NCBI GenBank assembly: GCA_036362985.1
Contig: JAYGXS010000003.1
Coordinates: 47,729,422 to 47,793,421, forward strand
Source of the DNA: Ligula intestinalis
Lineage: Eukaryota > Platyhelminthes > Cestoda > Diphyllobothriidea > Diphyllobothriidae
Reading direction: 5' to 3'
DNA: 64,000 nucleotides
In this document: piece by piece, positions 10,065-21,480 of the stretch
How the letters are laid out: the number at the start of each line of letters is the position of its first letter
How positions within the stretch are numbered: position 1 is the first letter of the stretch
The notes under the pieces: generated by a model
What the model saw: the letters and a program-made list of their open reading frames with translations, nothing else
The model's database searches: none
Told to the model about the DNA's origin: nothing
Translations under genes and position numbers: made by a program

Positions 10065-11200
10065 GGAGTCTGAAGGTACTGAAGCGGGAGGGAGCGTTGT
10101 TGGCCGGTGCATCGAGATTCCGTCCACAGGTGTGCTGTCGCACAAGGTCACGATCCAAGAGTCTGGGATTGTCATAGAAGCCACAGTAAGAAGAAGCCAT
10201 TACAGCCTAATTCACAGTCCACCCATCTAGTACTCCAGACAAGTATCTACAAGGCTGACTGTGCGATTTCAGTTAGGCTGCAAAACAAGGACTGAATGCT
10301 AACCTATTCACGCTTTACCGGTATTTAACATTAGACTTGAATTGCTCATTTAAACCATACCTTCATAGCAAAATAGTAAGATATGGCCACATGGAACGTC
10401 TATGTGCTCTACTTATCAAATCCATCATTTTTGAAGACGTCTGGCAAGGGCATTCGTATAGAGTCATGGCAATACAACGGGCCAACTTAGATAAGATCTC
10501 GCACTGCAAGTCATTGAACAGTAACTATATGTGTGATTCGGTAATCAGGTTTCAGCATTTACTCGCTCACACTCTCGAGGCAGGCTAAACGTTTTTAATC
10601 GCATGAACTGGCTGCTAGTCATTCCTTCTGTCGTTAAATTAGACTGCTGAAATGATTGTGGCTGTGTATTAAAGTATCTATGTATTTGTCTTGCCTATTG
10701 CCCTGTCTCTGCCAATGTACTTTTACGCTATCTTAAAAATGTACAAGAATAAGTGTCCCACTTTGTCTTTTGACCAGTTTTTAGTTCTAATAGCCGTTTT
10801 TTCGAATATGCACGTGATTACGGTGTACTAACAATATGCATATACTACAGCGAGTCACTCGCAGAATGTTTTTCGATTGATCAGCTTCCGCTTACTTAAC
10901 GACTTGTCAATGCGGGCCTGTGTCAGTCGCTGCGTCTTGTCCTCAGGGGATGCATCCTCGGTCGCCTGCAGCCAGTCAGTGAACTGCTACTAAAGACAAA
11001 CTTTTCACATGATGAGCGCAGTGCCATAATGGATTAAACTCGTTAACCGACGTTCCATTGTACCGCATTGTACTGTGGCTGAAGACATTTTAGTAAACAT
11101 GTGTGGTTTGCTGTGAAACCGTTCCGTTCATTTTATCCACAGTAAACGACTGGCGGTGTGTGCTGGTCCATTTACGTTCAGAAATATAAATATTAACTGT
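10065..11200. other. No recognisable gene
   Basis: Spacer between the PLE and the duplicated cathepsin locus. Open frames up to 83 codons show no family resemblance. Confidence 0.4.
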
Positions 11201-11383
11201 CCCTAGATGTTTAAAAGTGCCAAGTCGGTTTACGTGCAAGCTGCTGCATTGGTTGTTAGACCGCCTCTATCAAGTATTCTCATTGGTTCCAGATATTTAG
11301 CATTAGCCGAGCTAAATGTATAGTTAATGCTCATAATTTATCTGGTCGTGCGCTAGCAGGCAAAGATAACACCCTCCGACACG
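11201..11383 (+). promoter_or_regulatory. Decayed promoter of the cathepsin L pseudogene
   Basis: This stretch aligns with the promoter region of the intact gene (32270-32449): AAAGTGCCAA, CAGATATTTAGC versus TAGATATTTGGC, and AAGATAACAC just before the start. The TATA position reads TATAGTT near 11318 instead of TATAAAA, so the box is weakened. Confidence 0.55.
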
Positions 11384-11800
11384 ACGCAAGCTCTGTTGGT
11401 CTTTGCTCATTTGCTACCACCTTCGACTGTCTGCGCGGCATGGACCACTAGTGAGCGATATATATTTAAAAAAGTCTAGCAAGTCGGGAAGAAGGAACAC
11501 AAAAAAGAGTATGCCAGTCTCGACGAGGAACAGCTACGACAAGAAGTCTTCCTCGGCAATCTCGAGTTTATCTTTCGACATAATAAAATATTCTCCAGTG
11601 GTCTGGAAACGTATAAAATTCGAGTGAATGCCTTCAGTGACCTCACACCGCGTAGATTTGCCGCAACATATCTCTGTCTGCAGAACACATCTGAAAGCAA
11701 GCCGAGCAGTCGGGTGGCCACGTTCATCCCCGTTGCTGGGAGACTGCCGGACAGCGTTGATTGGCGTGAGAGGGGCGCGGTCACGCCAGTGAAAGATCAG
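11384..11800 (+). pseudogene. Cathepsin L pseudogene exon 1 (signal and propeptide)
   Basis: Exactly 417 bases, as in the intact exon. It carries the propeptide NAFSDLTP block and the mature N-terminus LPDSVDWRERGAVTPVKDQ, ending at a GTCAGC donor. Only one nonsense codon interrupts it and there is no frameshift. Confidence 0.9.
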
Positions 11801-11939
11801 GTCAGCTCTTGGCTGTCAAATACTTAGGATCGGATTTTTTAAAAGTTGATGCTCAGAAGGTTAATTTTTATAGATTTGCTTGGACCTGATTTGTTTATGC
11901 ATAAATAGCCATAATGTGTATTCACAATAAAAGACATTA

Positions 11940-12160
11940 CGAATAATTATGACAGGCAAACCTGGACGGGAAACAGAAGACGATTCGATCGCTGGGACAT
12001 AACTTTTGTTCACCTGATGTTTCGAGATCTGCCGCACATTCATCATCAGAGAAATAAGCAGGAAGCAGTAGCAGATTCACAGCGCTGATAGACGTGGGGC
12101 ACTTGCATGCCAAAAATATGGAAGGACTATTACTTGAAATCTCTCTTGCCCTCTGAGAAA
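11940..12160 (-). repeat. Hammerhead-like repeat, family B, copy in intron 1
   Basis: Minus-strand copy with a hairpin motif at 12011-12053 followed by the family tail (AGCGATCGAATCGTCTTC read on the minus strand). Relatives lie at 13370-13480, 13490-13620, 30260-30360 and 40540-40850. Confidence 0.65.
12011..12053 (-). ncRNA. Hammerhead-ribozyme-like motif, family B
   Basis: Minus-strand order: TTTCT, canonical CTGATGA core, a variable hairpin around GTGCGGCAGAT, CGAAAC, ATC, AGG. The core and GAAAC are intact; the cleavage triplet is ATC rather than GTC (the rule NUH still allows it). Stem II is degraded. Confidence 0.5.
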
Positions 12161-12767
12161 TCATTGGAAATAATTAACTAAAAACCATGTTCAAGAAGGT
12201 CGTTTGAGCGTGAATTTAGCAGCCTCGGTGAATTATATACTTTATCAACAACTCGATGGATTCATCCCATTTCTACAAAATAAAATTTGCCTTTCTCTTT
12301 TTAGAAGTAAATTCGGCAACTGTCTAGGTTGAATTGATGTCTGATGTCCCCTATCGAATCAGCCGTTGTGATTTAGGTGTCTTAAGTCTGCTCAACAGCA
12401 GGGTAGACACCGGCTGGTGACCTTAACCTGAATAGTTTTATGTTCGTGGTACATTTGCGCTGCATCTGCATCACACCCACCGAGTGTGGATGACAATACA
12501 GTGTCAAGGCGACCAGAGGGGGTCTCATGCATCCCATCTGTGTATGAGGTCCATTGAACTTGCCTCTCGGTCACACATTATATAAATGTGAGCCTGATTG
12601 CGAGAATCGAGTAACTTGATTGGTTGATAGCATTCCAGGCCACAACGTCTAGCAAATCAGGGCAAGTGAAAACGCAGCAGTGTCGTTGAGATAGAGTAAA
12701 AGGCTCGATTCCACTATCACTTCCCTCTTGCGTGCATCCAGTAATTCGGGATTAAAACATGTAGTCG

Positions 12768-13175
12768 TCATAGCCATTGAAGTAATAAGAAATAGTTTAC
12801 TGTCATTCTGTTGCATACGGTTTTATGAAAGAGGGGTTTAATAGCAACGCAAGCCAGAACTCGCACATTCCTAGTAAAGGCCTGTGCGTTTCTCCATGGG
12901 CGTTTTAAACTCCCAATTATTAGAGAGGCTGTAAATCTCGGCCGGAAGATGTGTTGCAGTCCTTGAGGTTTTACAACCATTGATTCATTTTGATAAACTT
13001 CTATGATTTTACGGTCTACTGCAAACGGAATCTTGTGGGCAGAATCAATAAAAATTGGCGCCCTCAGGCTTACTCTTGACGACTCATTTAAGCCGAGTTG
13101 ATTTATTGTCCATCGCATATCTTGCAGATTGTGCACGACCAGAGGAATCGCAAACGCGTGGATGGAAGTTTGCAA
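12768..13175 (-). CDS. Uncharacterised open frame in intron 1 of the pseudogene
   Basis: A 135-codon minus-strand frame with no recognised domain, no signal peptide and no splice context. It may be a fragment of an unrecognised transposable element or chance. It is listed because it is long for this AT-rich intron. Confidence 0.15.
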   Translation of the reverse strand: MQTSIHAFAIPLVVHNLQDMRWTINQLGLNESSRVSLRAPIFIDSAHKIPFAVDRKIIEVYQNESMVVKPQGLQHIFRPRFTASLIIGSLKRPWRNAQAFTRNVRVLACVAIKPLFHKTVCNRMTVNYFLLLQWL

Positions 13176-13369
13176 GCTTGTTGGGTGTCGACGACTGTAT
13201 ACTGCTTATATGATTTGACTACTTGACAAAAAATATGTTTTTAAAGATTCATTATCAGGCCAGTGCAATTGCAGGGATGATAAAAATAGTTCAGGTGGAC
13301 AGGGTTAAGAAGCACCTTGTGATTTCATCTCATCGTTTTCAGGCCCCCCCCCCCGAGATCGGCGTGCAG

Positions 13370-13480
13370 AGGTCATTGTGAAGAAGGCGACTCGATCGCT
13401 GGGACAAAACGTTTTTTCGCCTGACATTTTGACATTCGTCACGGATTCATCATCAGAGAAATGAGCAGGAAACAGTAGCA
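13370..13480 (-). repeat. Hammerhead-like repeat, family B, left half of a head-to-head pair
   Basis: Contains the tail (AGCGATCGAGTCG, minus strand) and a hairpin motif at 13418-13461: CTGATGA core, stem around ATCCG/CGAAT, then AAAAT in place of GAAAC, GTC, AGGCG. A C10 run lies at 13345-13354 next to it. Confidence 0.65.
13418..13461 (-). ncRNA. Hammerhead-ribozyme-like motif, family B (defective)
   Basis: The CTGATGA box, GTC triplet and AGGCG stem I strand are present, but GAAAC reads AAAAT, removing the conserved G12 position, so cleavage would not be expected. Confidence 0.5.
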
Positions 13481-13489
13481 GAAACGGGT

Positions 13490-13620
13490 CCTGCTCATGT
13501 CTCTGATGATGAGTCCGCGACGGATGTTGAAACGTCAGGCGAATAAACATATTGTCCCAGCGATCGAGTCGTCTTCTTCGCAATTACTTCCTGGGAATCG
13601 CATGTTCGCTTGTCGAAGTC
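13490..13620 (+). repeat. Hammerhead-like repeat, family B, right half of a head-to-head pair
   Basis: Plus-strand copy: motif at 13498-13541, then GCGAATAAACATATTGTCCC and the tail CAGCGATCGAGTCGTCTTC, then the CTTCCTGGGAATCGCATGTT segment also seen at 30327-30348. Confidence 0.7.
13498..13541 (+). ncRNA. Hammerhead-ribozyme-like motif, family B (best preserved)
   Basis: Canonical CTGATGA at 13503-13509, hairpin with stem GTCCG/CGGAT and loop CGA, GAAAC, GTC (cleavage-site-like), AGGCG. Stem I (TCT against AGG) is short and includes a wobble. It keeps both the CTGATGA and GAAAC boxes and a full GTC triplet. Confidence 0.6.
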
Positions 13621-14081
13621 ATTGTGCCAGGGAAGGGGGAAGAAGAGGAGAGCAGGCAGATTGTGAGCATTGGTCAGGGGTCGGGTACGCAGAGTGAAAA
13701 TTACTGTCATTCGCATGGATTGAAGGTCTGTCACTAGGGGTTATGTAGAGATATGCGAGCGCCACCTGGCGTCGGCGTCGGACACGGAAGTGAGCTTGCT
13801 TCTGTTAGCACTTTCTGACAATGCAGCCCTGGATTCGCTAGCCGTATAGCCACTGCATCAGCTGTTGCTAACACCTCTTGGCGTAGGCCCTTGAGGAAGT
13901 TGGCTAGTTTCCGGTGGAGAAGCTGAGAGACTTCATTAATATCGACTTGGTAATTCCTATAGGCAAGGCATACGAGAATAGAAATCGGGATCGATCTAAT
14001 TTTCTTAGTGCATGCAGGTTTACCTTTTATCCACTCTAAAATTATAGTATTTGTACATGTGCACTCAAATTTAATTTACAG

Positions 14082-14302
14082 GGCGATGTGGATCCTGTTG
14101 GGCCTTCTCTGCAACTGGTGCCATTGAGGGTGCAGTTCAGATAAAGACCCAGAAATTACTCCACCTCTCAGAACAACAACTCGTCGACTGCAGTTGGGAG
14201 CAGAGTAATCACGGTTGCAACGGTGGTCGTGTGAATCAGGCTTTTTCCTACGTACGAGACTATGGAATCGAATCCGAAGAGAAATATAACTACATGGCAA
14301 AG
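14082..14302 (+). pseudogene. Cathepsin L pseudogene exon 2 (catalytic Cys exon)
   Basis: 221 bases against 222 in the intact copy. Only five bases (GGCGA) separate the acceptor AG from the TGT of CGSCW, where six are expected, so splicing would shift frame. Otherwise open: [30 protein letters not shown]. Donor is a consensus GTAAGT. Confidence 0.9.
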
Positions 14303-14739
14303 GTAAGTCTCGTGGTATTAACGCGACTTTATAAGTTATTTATGATGTGGATGTTTATGCCCGAACATGGACTCCACTAATGTGAGTGTAAAGGGAACTT
14401 CCTTACGTCAATCCTCAGTTCGTTTGCAGCGCCAAGTTGATCGTGCCTCTTCCAGGGTCTTTTTGCAAACTAAATGTACCTTTGACTCTATTTTGCTGTA
14501 TTTACGGTTGCATCACTCTACACGATTTTATTTGTAAGACAGGAGCGTATAGCCACCGGTGCATGAAAACCATCGTAGATAATAAGACCTCGAGGGAGGA
14601 TCGCTATTAATATGTCTAACAGGTACTGATCGCTAGTGCAAGAACGTTAAGGCTACAGAATGGCACCGAATTAATTAGTCTGCAGTAGTAATCAAGAACG
14701 CTAATGCCCGTCTTATTTAACGCAGATAGGAAAAACTTT

Positions 14740-14945
14740 ATAGATATGAAATGATCTGACAAAGCAAAAGGAGACCGAAATGGCCATTTCTGGCTTGCTA
14801 GCCATCATCGGCCAGGCATACTCAAGCTCAAGGGTTGAAAACCCCGAGATTCGAACCCGGGACCTTTTGTTATTGAGTTTAATACTCTACCACGGCACCA
14901 CCGGCTCGTTGCACTGACTGTTGAGATCAGATCTCGGGTGTTCCA
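14740..14945 (-). repeat. tRNA-derived SINE, family 2 (minus)
   Basis: On the minus strand the order is a tRNA-like head with an A-box-like GTGGTGCCGTGGTAGAG (near 14880-14905) and a textbook B box GGGTTCGAATC (14847-14858), followed by the SINE body (GATGGCTAGCAAGCCAGAAATGG). The body resembles family 1. The anticodon arm does not form a clean tRNA, so this is a SINE and not a tRNA gene. Confidence 0.7.
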
Positions 14946-14964
14946 AACCTTGGTATTGAGTATG

Positions 14965-15060
14965 AGTGTAGGATGATGGCTAGAAAACCAGAAATAACCA
15001 TTCCGGTCTCCCTTTTCTTTGTCGGAGTCTTTTCATCCTATCTCATAAGGCACTATGTGA
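14965..15060 (+). repeat. SINE body fragment, inverted relative to its neighbour
   Basis: GATGATGGCTAGAAAACCAG, the GGTCTCC block and TTTGTCGGAGTC match the body of the minus-strand SINE at 14740-14945, here on the plus strand with no head. The two form an inverted pair in intron 2. Confidence 0.6.
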
Positions 15061-16214
15061 CTGCCGTGCGGGCTCTAATTGTGAGCTTTTGGACAAAGCG
15101 GAACTTAATTGCTCCACTACCAGATCGACAAGGCACATATATTCATACTTTATATTGTCCAAAAGTGCCTTTTCAAGGATAACATACGGATGCACAAACT
15201 GAGAAAAAAAACTGTCCCATGAATATTCATTTCTTCATCACTAGAGAAGGAGGAAAGGGCAATTTCTGAGACGTCAGCTAAAATACCACCTGGTCTCACT
15301 TCTTCTTTTTCCCCTTCCATGGAGGAGGAAAGGAATATTATATCTGGACCTCAAATTTTTGCGCATGTCCCATGAATTGCTATACATGAGCACGTTGGGA
15401 AGGGTTCAGCAGGGCTGCTTTAATTTACGTGTCTACAATTAAATCGGAATTTTGTTTCTGAACGTCACTCACCAGTACATAGATATTAGGGGACAATTCT
15501 TGGAAATAAATGACGGCTTCTCCATCTGCATAGCATGGGATGAATATTACTTGTTTGACTAAAAGTTGGTCTTCATTTTCCGCTTTTGATTCTCACTCTG
15601 AGTCTGCGAGACCGGAGCTTTTAATGTGCAGAACAAAAATGCGCTTTGGTCCTTCTCTTTCCAGTTGGTTCGTAAAACATGAATATTAATGCAAAAACTG
15701 CATTTCTCGCACGTGTTAATCGTTTATGGAATGTAGGTTTTGTAGGTGGCTAAAAAAGGCACAATCAAGGTGCCATCGTTGTGCGACTGAAGGAATTAGG
15801 GATTTTTCTCCACAATATTAATATCCCAACTCCAACAACGCCATTTTGGCGTTTAATTCAAGTCGGCTTCAACTTGTCCGCGTGTTTTAATTAACTCGCA
15901 ACTGCTCAAACATTCTTGGCCTTATTTTACGTTCCTAGTGTCAGAATTGTGTTGCCTATCAAGTTAGAGTTGGGGTCAGCATGTGAGCTTCCGCATAACT
16001 CAGATACCATAGCAATCTATGAACTTCAATGAAAACTTTTCGTGCCCTATCCACAGAAAGGGTTGGACTTCCAATTCTTACTTTGTCCTGTTTGAATGCA
16101 ATGAGAGATTCCATGGCGTATTGTCCGAAGGATAACCATTTAGCGGTTCTGCCAAGCAGAAGCAAAGAAATCTCGATGCGATTCAAATCATGCGCTTAAA
16201 TTATTTTAATGCAG

Positions 16215-16375
16215 CATGGAGAATGCAAATACCAGCAGTCGTTGGTTGTTGGCAATATCAGTTTCACCATGATCATCGCTCCGGGATTCGAGGGGAATCT
16301 TCGAAATGCCGTTGCAACCAACAGTCCCGTATCTGTTGCAATTGACGCTAGCGATCCAGGATTTATGTCTTACAG
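16215..16375 (+). pseudogene. Cathepsin L pseudogene exon 3
   Basis: 161 bases, same length and phase as the intact exon 3. Frame is open and ends in SVAIDASDPGFMSY before a GTCAGT donor. The first residues HGECKY replace DGHCKY. Confidence 0.9.
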
Positions 16376-16649
16376 GTCAGTCACCCTTGCAAAAAAGTAT
16401 TATTATCCAATTCGGAGCGTTTCTTTTAGCCTGAGAAGACGTTCATCTTAAGAAATCTGTATTTAAGTATATTATCCCCATTTAATGGCCGTAAGTGCAC
16501 AGAGACACGTGTTTCGTCGGTCTCATGCAACTGCATGAGAGGCGTTTGGCTCATCAGTGGAGTACCCAACGTCCACCTTGTATTTTCTGGTATAATACCG
16601 GTACTAATGTCCGCCATGTATTTACAATTTCGAAGCAGATGGAGAAAAT

Positions 16650-17660
16650 CTACATTTGATGACTACAATACACGCCAGAATTCGTGCAAAATACCGACAT
16701 ATGCGAAAGATTGATACTCTTTCGCTACTCGGCATTGACTTACGTTGTTATACTGCTTACCATTTAGTCTATTCTGAAGTTATTTCAGACATCATAGGAT
16801 GTGGGTTTTTTAACGAGCTTCATTCTGACCACTGACGAAACGTATGTACTGTAAAAAGTAACTACTAAATTAGCATGCGTGTTTATCTTCGATTTTGACT
16901 GCCTTTATAAATTCAAATATATTTTATGAAAAACGCAAACATAAAAATATTTCTTGGACTCGTTTGGTAGCAACTTATGCTTTTTTTAAATTTTATATTA
17001 AAAAAGAGGGTATTTTTTGGTTTTAACAATTTCTTTCAATTGCCGAATAATTTTGAAACCTACTGACATGTACATTTGGATTTAAGGTTCACAAACTGCG
17101 CATTGTGTACATCCTGTTTAAGTAAAAGTACGTTTTTACCTAAAGTATGAGAAAGAAGTCAGATACTTCTCATAAAATTTTGTAATATGCATCAGACATG
17201 CTTGATATAATAAACGCAGCATTTATACATCGAGGGTTGCGAAGAACTAACACATCACAATCGTAAAAAATCTTATAAATAGATTTTTTAGACCGAAATA
17301 TACCTTTCCTTTAAGTATAAAATTTTAAGAAAGCGTAATTTTCGACCAAACGACTACAATAAATATATTTTTCGTTTACGTTCTTTATAAAATAAATTTG
17401 AATTTATAAAGGCAGTCAAAATTAATGCGCAATATGCATACTATTTAATTAGATACTCTCTACAGCATATGCGTTTTGTTAGCAGTCAGAAATAAGCTCA
17501 ATAAAAAGCCCACATCCTATCACGGCTGAAATAACGTCAGAATAGACTACATGGTAAGCAATATAACAACCCGAGTCAATGCTTAGTAGCGAAAGATAAT
17601 CGATCTTTCGCATAAGTTGGCATGTTGCACGAATGCTGGCGCGTACTGTACGTCTCACTC
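16650..17660. repeat. Long imperfect inverted repeat, about 1 kb, in intron 3
   Basis: The arms 16650-17060 and about 17215-17660 are reverse complements at high but imperfect identity. Matching landmarks are TATGCGAAAGAT, CTTTCGCTAC, GGATGTGGG and GACTGCCTTTATAAATTCAAA. The centre is AT-rich with no open frame. The layout is that of a foldback or MITE-like element. No transposase is seen. Confidence 0.75.
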
Positions 17661-18654
17661 ATTTGAGGAAAGTGTTCCAAAGTGTTTTGCAAGCCTTAGT
17701 CATATTTTCGACTGCATTGCAGGAACATTAAGATAAGCGTTCAGTCCTAGTGTCCTGCTCTTATATGCCTTCAAAATTTGACGATCGGATTAAAACATTG
17801 CTGTTGGCGTTGACACTTAACTTGCGAAAGTCCTCCTGTTATAGCATCTCCAATTTTAACGACAAGTAATTATAAGAGCCAAAAGAGTTTCGAATTTATA
17901 TAGAGATATCAGAAGATTTGATTTGAAACTATAGGGTGCAAAAAGGTCAGGATTTTTCTACGTCGAAGTACAGTAAATGGCCTTATTCATAAAATGTCGT
18001 GATCCGTTTAGTTTGGTTATTTGCAGTTATTGATCTGAGGCGCAAAAAAGCCTTTTTCATAAGCAAGCTTCAGTTTCTATCTTGTATTTGAAGGAAACCA
18101 AACAAAATAACGACGAACTCGGAGGTTGCCCGAAATCCGACAAATTTCCTGTGCTGTTTAATATTATAGAAGGAAAGCTCTTATTTTCATTCGTTGTGCT
18201 ATAGAAGTTTACAAAACTTAAGCTGGAAATCTTTCCGAAATACCTTCTGGCAGTTGAAAATGTGACCTCAAGTCAACGAAAATCATGTGAAGGCATCTGT
18301 ACGCCTTCGTACTGGAATTAGTTTTGACAGGTACTATGGCTTGACATTCATCATTGCGAAGAACTTTTGCGCGTCGACAATGTCTTTACATTTTATTTTT
18401 CCAAAAAACGTTGCTAGCTTAAGGGAGGCCTCAGGTTACTGCATCTTGTATAATTCAATTGGACACGAATATGCGTGCCCCTTTACTATTGATGATTCTG
18501 CCTGATCTTTCAGTGCGTAGCTATTCCTGGACCCTATCCAAATGTGTTACCCTTCTGACACTAACTTAACACTTTGGAAGTAAGATCAACTGTAATTTGG
18601 GTGCCGATTATTCCCATACTGTTACAAAACTTCTTGGCACAAACGTTCTCGTGC

Positions 18655-19005
18655 TTGCAGGGTCTATGCAGTGCTTGGGCTTAGAGCGCTATTAGCATCA
18701 AGCCGAAATGGCAGAAGGGTCCTATTGTGTGCAGCATCCGGCACTGCTGCCTTCTGTAAGTGTGGCCACTGGCAGGACCAGGGCTGGTGTTGATTGCGTC
18801 CAACCATGCGTGAGTGATCGTTGATTGTTGAGCAGGTTCATGAAAGGTCCAATCAGTATGTCGGATTACCCGATGGGTACTTTCGTGTTTTGTGGTGCAT
18901 CGAGCGTTGACCGATGAGTGGTCTATGTTAGTACGCCTTGGGCAGCCGCGACTATGTAAATACATGTGCTTGAGCGGGTGAATGTCGGTCAAGTGTCTGT
19001 AGGAC
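18655..19005. other. GC-rich island of unknown origin in an AT-rich intron
   Basis: Base composition jumps relative to both sides. A minus-strand open frame of 103 codons crosses it, with no recognised motif. It looks like an inserted sequence rather than native intron. Confidence 0.35.
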
Positions 19006-19734
19006 AGAGAATCGAAATCATTCGCTGCGACGTTGTATGTACTTGAGGCAGTGAAACAGGTAGGAATATTGGCTGTGAGCCATAAATTCTGCTAATGACT
19101 TCATCTTATATTCCAGTACCCACTGTACGCCCTCACCAAGATTTAACAATCGATTCCATGATTCACTATATTGCATACTTATTTCGCACAACACATGTGT
19201 CTGAGGGACACAGCAGATTCAAACTTGTGACCTACTTCGCATAATGTTTTTGGAAATTTTCGGAAATTTGCTAATACAGATTGCCATCTCATGATATTTC
19301 ATCCGATATGCTAAAACATCCTTTTGATTCGAAAACTTTACGTCAGTACTATAGTTTTAATACTGAGTATTGTGCAACCCAGTGTGAAGATATTTCAGTC
19401 TCGTCAGGATGCCTATATTTGAAGCAGGTCTTTCTCCATACCCTACAAAAATCAAACCACAGAAACACTGGATTTATAAGAAGTACGCGTTCTTTTCCTT
19501 GATTATTAGTTCTCATAAATACAAATTTATTTTATATAAAACGGCACGAAATATTATTTCATGTTCCCTTTTGGTAGCATATTAAGTTTTCTCTAAATAA
19601 CATGCATAAGGAAGAGGAACCTTTTCATATTTAGAAGAACTTATACATTACTGAATACTTTTGAACACTGCCGGCAGTTTATGATTCCGAAATACGTGCT
19701 GTATGAATTTTATGTATGAAAAATCACACTCTAT

Positions 19735-19866
19735 AAAGAAAAAGAGTACACAATGATCATAACATCAATGGACAAGTAGCTTGTCATATAGTTTAAGGAT
19801 AAAGAAAAAGAGTACACAATGATCATAACATCAATGGACAAGTAGCTTGTCATATAGTTTAAGGAT
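19735..19866 (+). repeat. Perfect tandem duplication of a 66-bp unit
   Basis: Bases 19735-19800 and 19801-19866 are identical over 66 positions. Absence of any difference implies a very recent duplication or an assembly/sequencing artefact. Confidence 0.95.
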
Positions 19867-20094
19867 AACATTTATAACTTAACAGATAAAACCTTTCATG
19901 AATAAATATTTCATCGTCTTAAAATAACACAATTAGAAAAACATTACTCTAAAGGATACGCTTTCTTCAGGTATTAAACTTAAAGAAGCTATTACGAGCT
20001 CTAAACTTAATATAAAATAATATGTTGAACATGTTTATAATACCACATGTTGAAATTTAAGGTTCGTATAAACTCGAAGGCAGACATTCCAAGA

Positions 20095-20525
20095 AATATA
20101 ATTTCAAGGAAAGGCATCCTTTGGGGAATGACGACATTTATTCAGTAAATTTTCGACACTGGTCCCCAAGTCGTCGTCAGACTTGAGAATAATGTGTAAG
20201 AGACTACAGCCGACAACTATGGACAAAAATGAACCACAATTAGCGCTCAAACCAGATGACCCGGACTAGCCCCGTACCGACTCAAATTACATTTTCAAAT
20301 TGGCCATTGTGACTGCTAATTATGCCCACCACGTTATGACTCAAATTGTAACTACCAATTAGCGCTCACACTAGACGACTATATAACTGTGCCAGCACTT
20401 TAAAATGTTAATTGTTCTTTGCAAATTTTTTCAAGTCTCACGATGAACTGGGGATAAAGTGTCGAAAATTTTCTGAAAAAAAGTTTTATTATTTTTATAA
20501 AGGACGCCTTTCCTTGAAATTTATA
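20095..20525. repeat. Inverted-repeat element with hammerhead-like motifs in both arms (family C)
   Basis: Arms 20095-20190 and 20431-20525 are imperfect reverse complements: AAATTTCAAGGAAAGG and AAAATTTTCGACACT are shared. Read outward from the centre, each arm carries a CTGACGA-like box (CTCACGA on the right), a hairpin around TTGGGGACCAG, GTCGAAAA, and a short closing stem. This repeats the CTGAYGA-hairpin-GAAA order of families A and B with different sequence. Confidence 0.5.
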
Positions 20526-21480
20526 AGTGCAATGCGAGCCGCTAAGACATCTGCATACTGCTTAAGCAGTCACTTTATACGGACGGCGTTTTACAGGTTA
20601 TCTAGGAGAAGCTCGTACAAAAAGCGATATACTGAGGTAAGAGAAATATCGGGGCATTAGGCTGCATATGCATATGGCATATTGTTACCACTATTGCATC
20701 ACCAAGTAAGTAGTTCGTTTTGGATGGTACGTTCATTTCAGAAATTTGTTTTGCATTTCCTGAGAAAAGAAATCGACTTTATGTAAAAAAAAATAAGGAA
20801 TTCCCATGCATCCTGCAGCATAATTCCATTATTTTTTCATTGCGTCTGCCGTCATCCTAGCTCACCCGCCACAATATCGGAAATATTGCCATAATAGGAA
20901 TGCCATCAATTAACACGACCTCAGTTCTTTGTATGAAAGCAAATTCTCCGGGCCTGAAAGAATATCTGAGTTAATAGCACTTAACGACGAAATAGCTACA
21001 ATTTATCAAAATACGCTCGCAAAATTATTTTCAGCGTTCAATTCAACAGAACATACGTGAAATTGTCGTGTTTTTGGCGGTGGAAGGAGTGAAATCTCCT
21101 AAGAGGTAGTAATGGCAGTTGTTTTCAACTTCGAATATGCAAAGTCCCTTATCAGAAGGAGGTGCACTAAGAACACCTTCACACATTTATATTTTGTTAC
21201 ATTAGTACAGACCTACAAAAAAGGATAATTACGCCAGCTTCTGTGTTAACTATGCTTCCGTTTACTTAATTTCGAAAACATCTCTGTTCAATGTAGAATT
21301 AGCTGGAATGGAAAATTAGTAAATTTAAAAAAATATTTTTGATTTAAAAGTGTGCAAGAAGTAGCCTGTGCTGAATGTGAATACATAAATCCAAATGGAA
21401 ATAAAAAAGCTCACAATAAGTAGCAGGCTTATTCATGCACGGGCTTATGAAGGCTTATATTTTGACTTTATTTCTTTCAG

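Noticed and set aside
14840..14910. Possible tRNA gene on the minus strand
   Set aside because: The B box is perfect but the structure continues into a SINE body shared with other loci.
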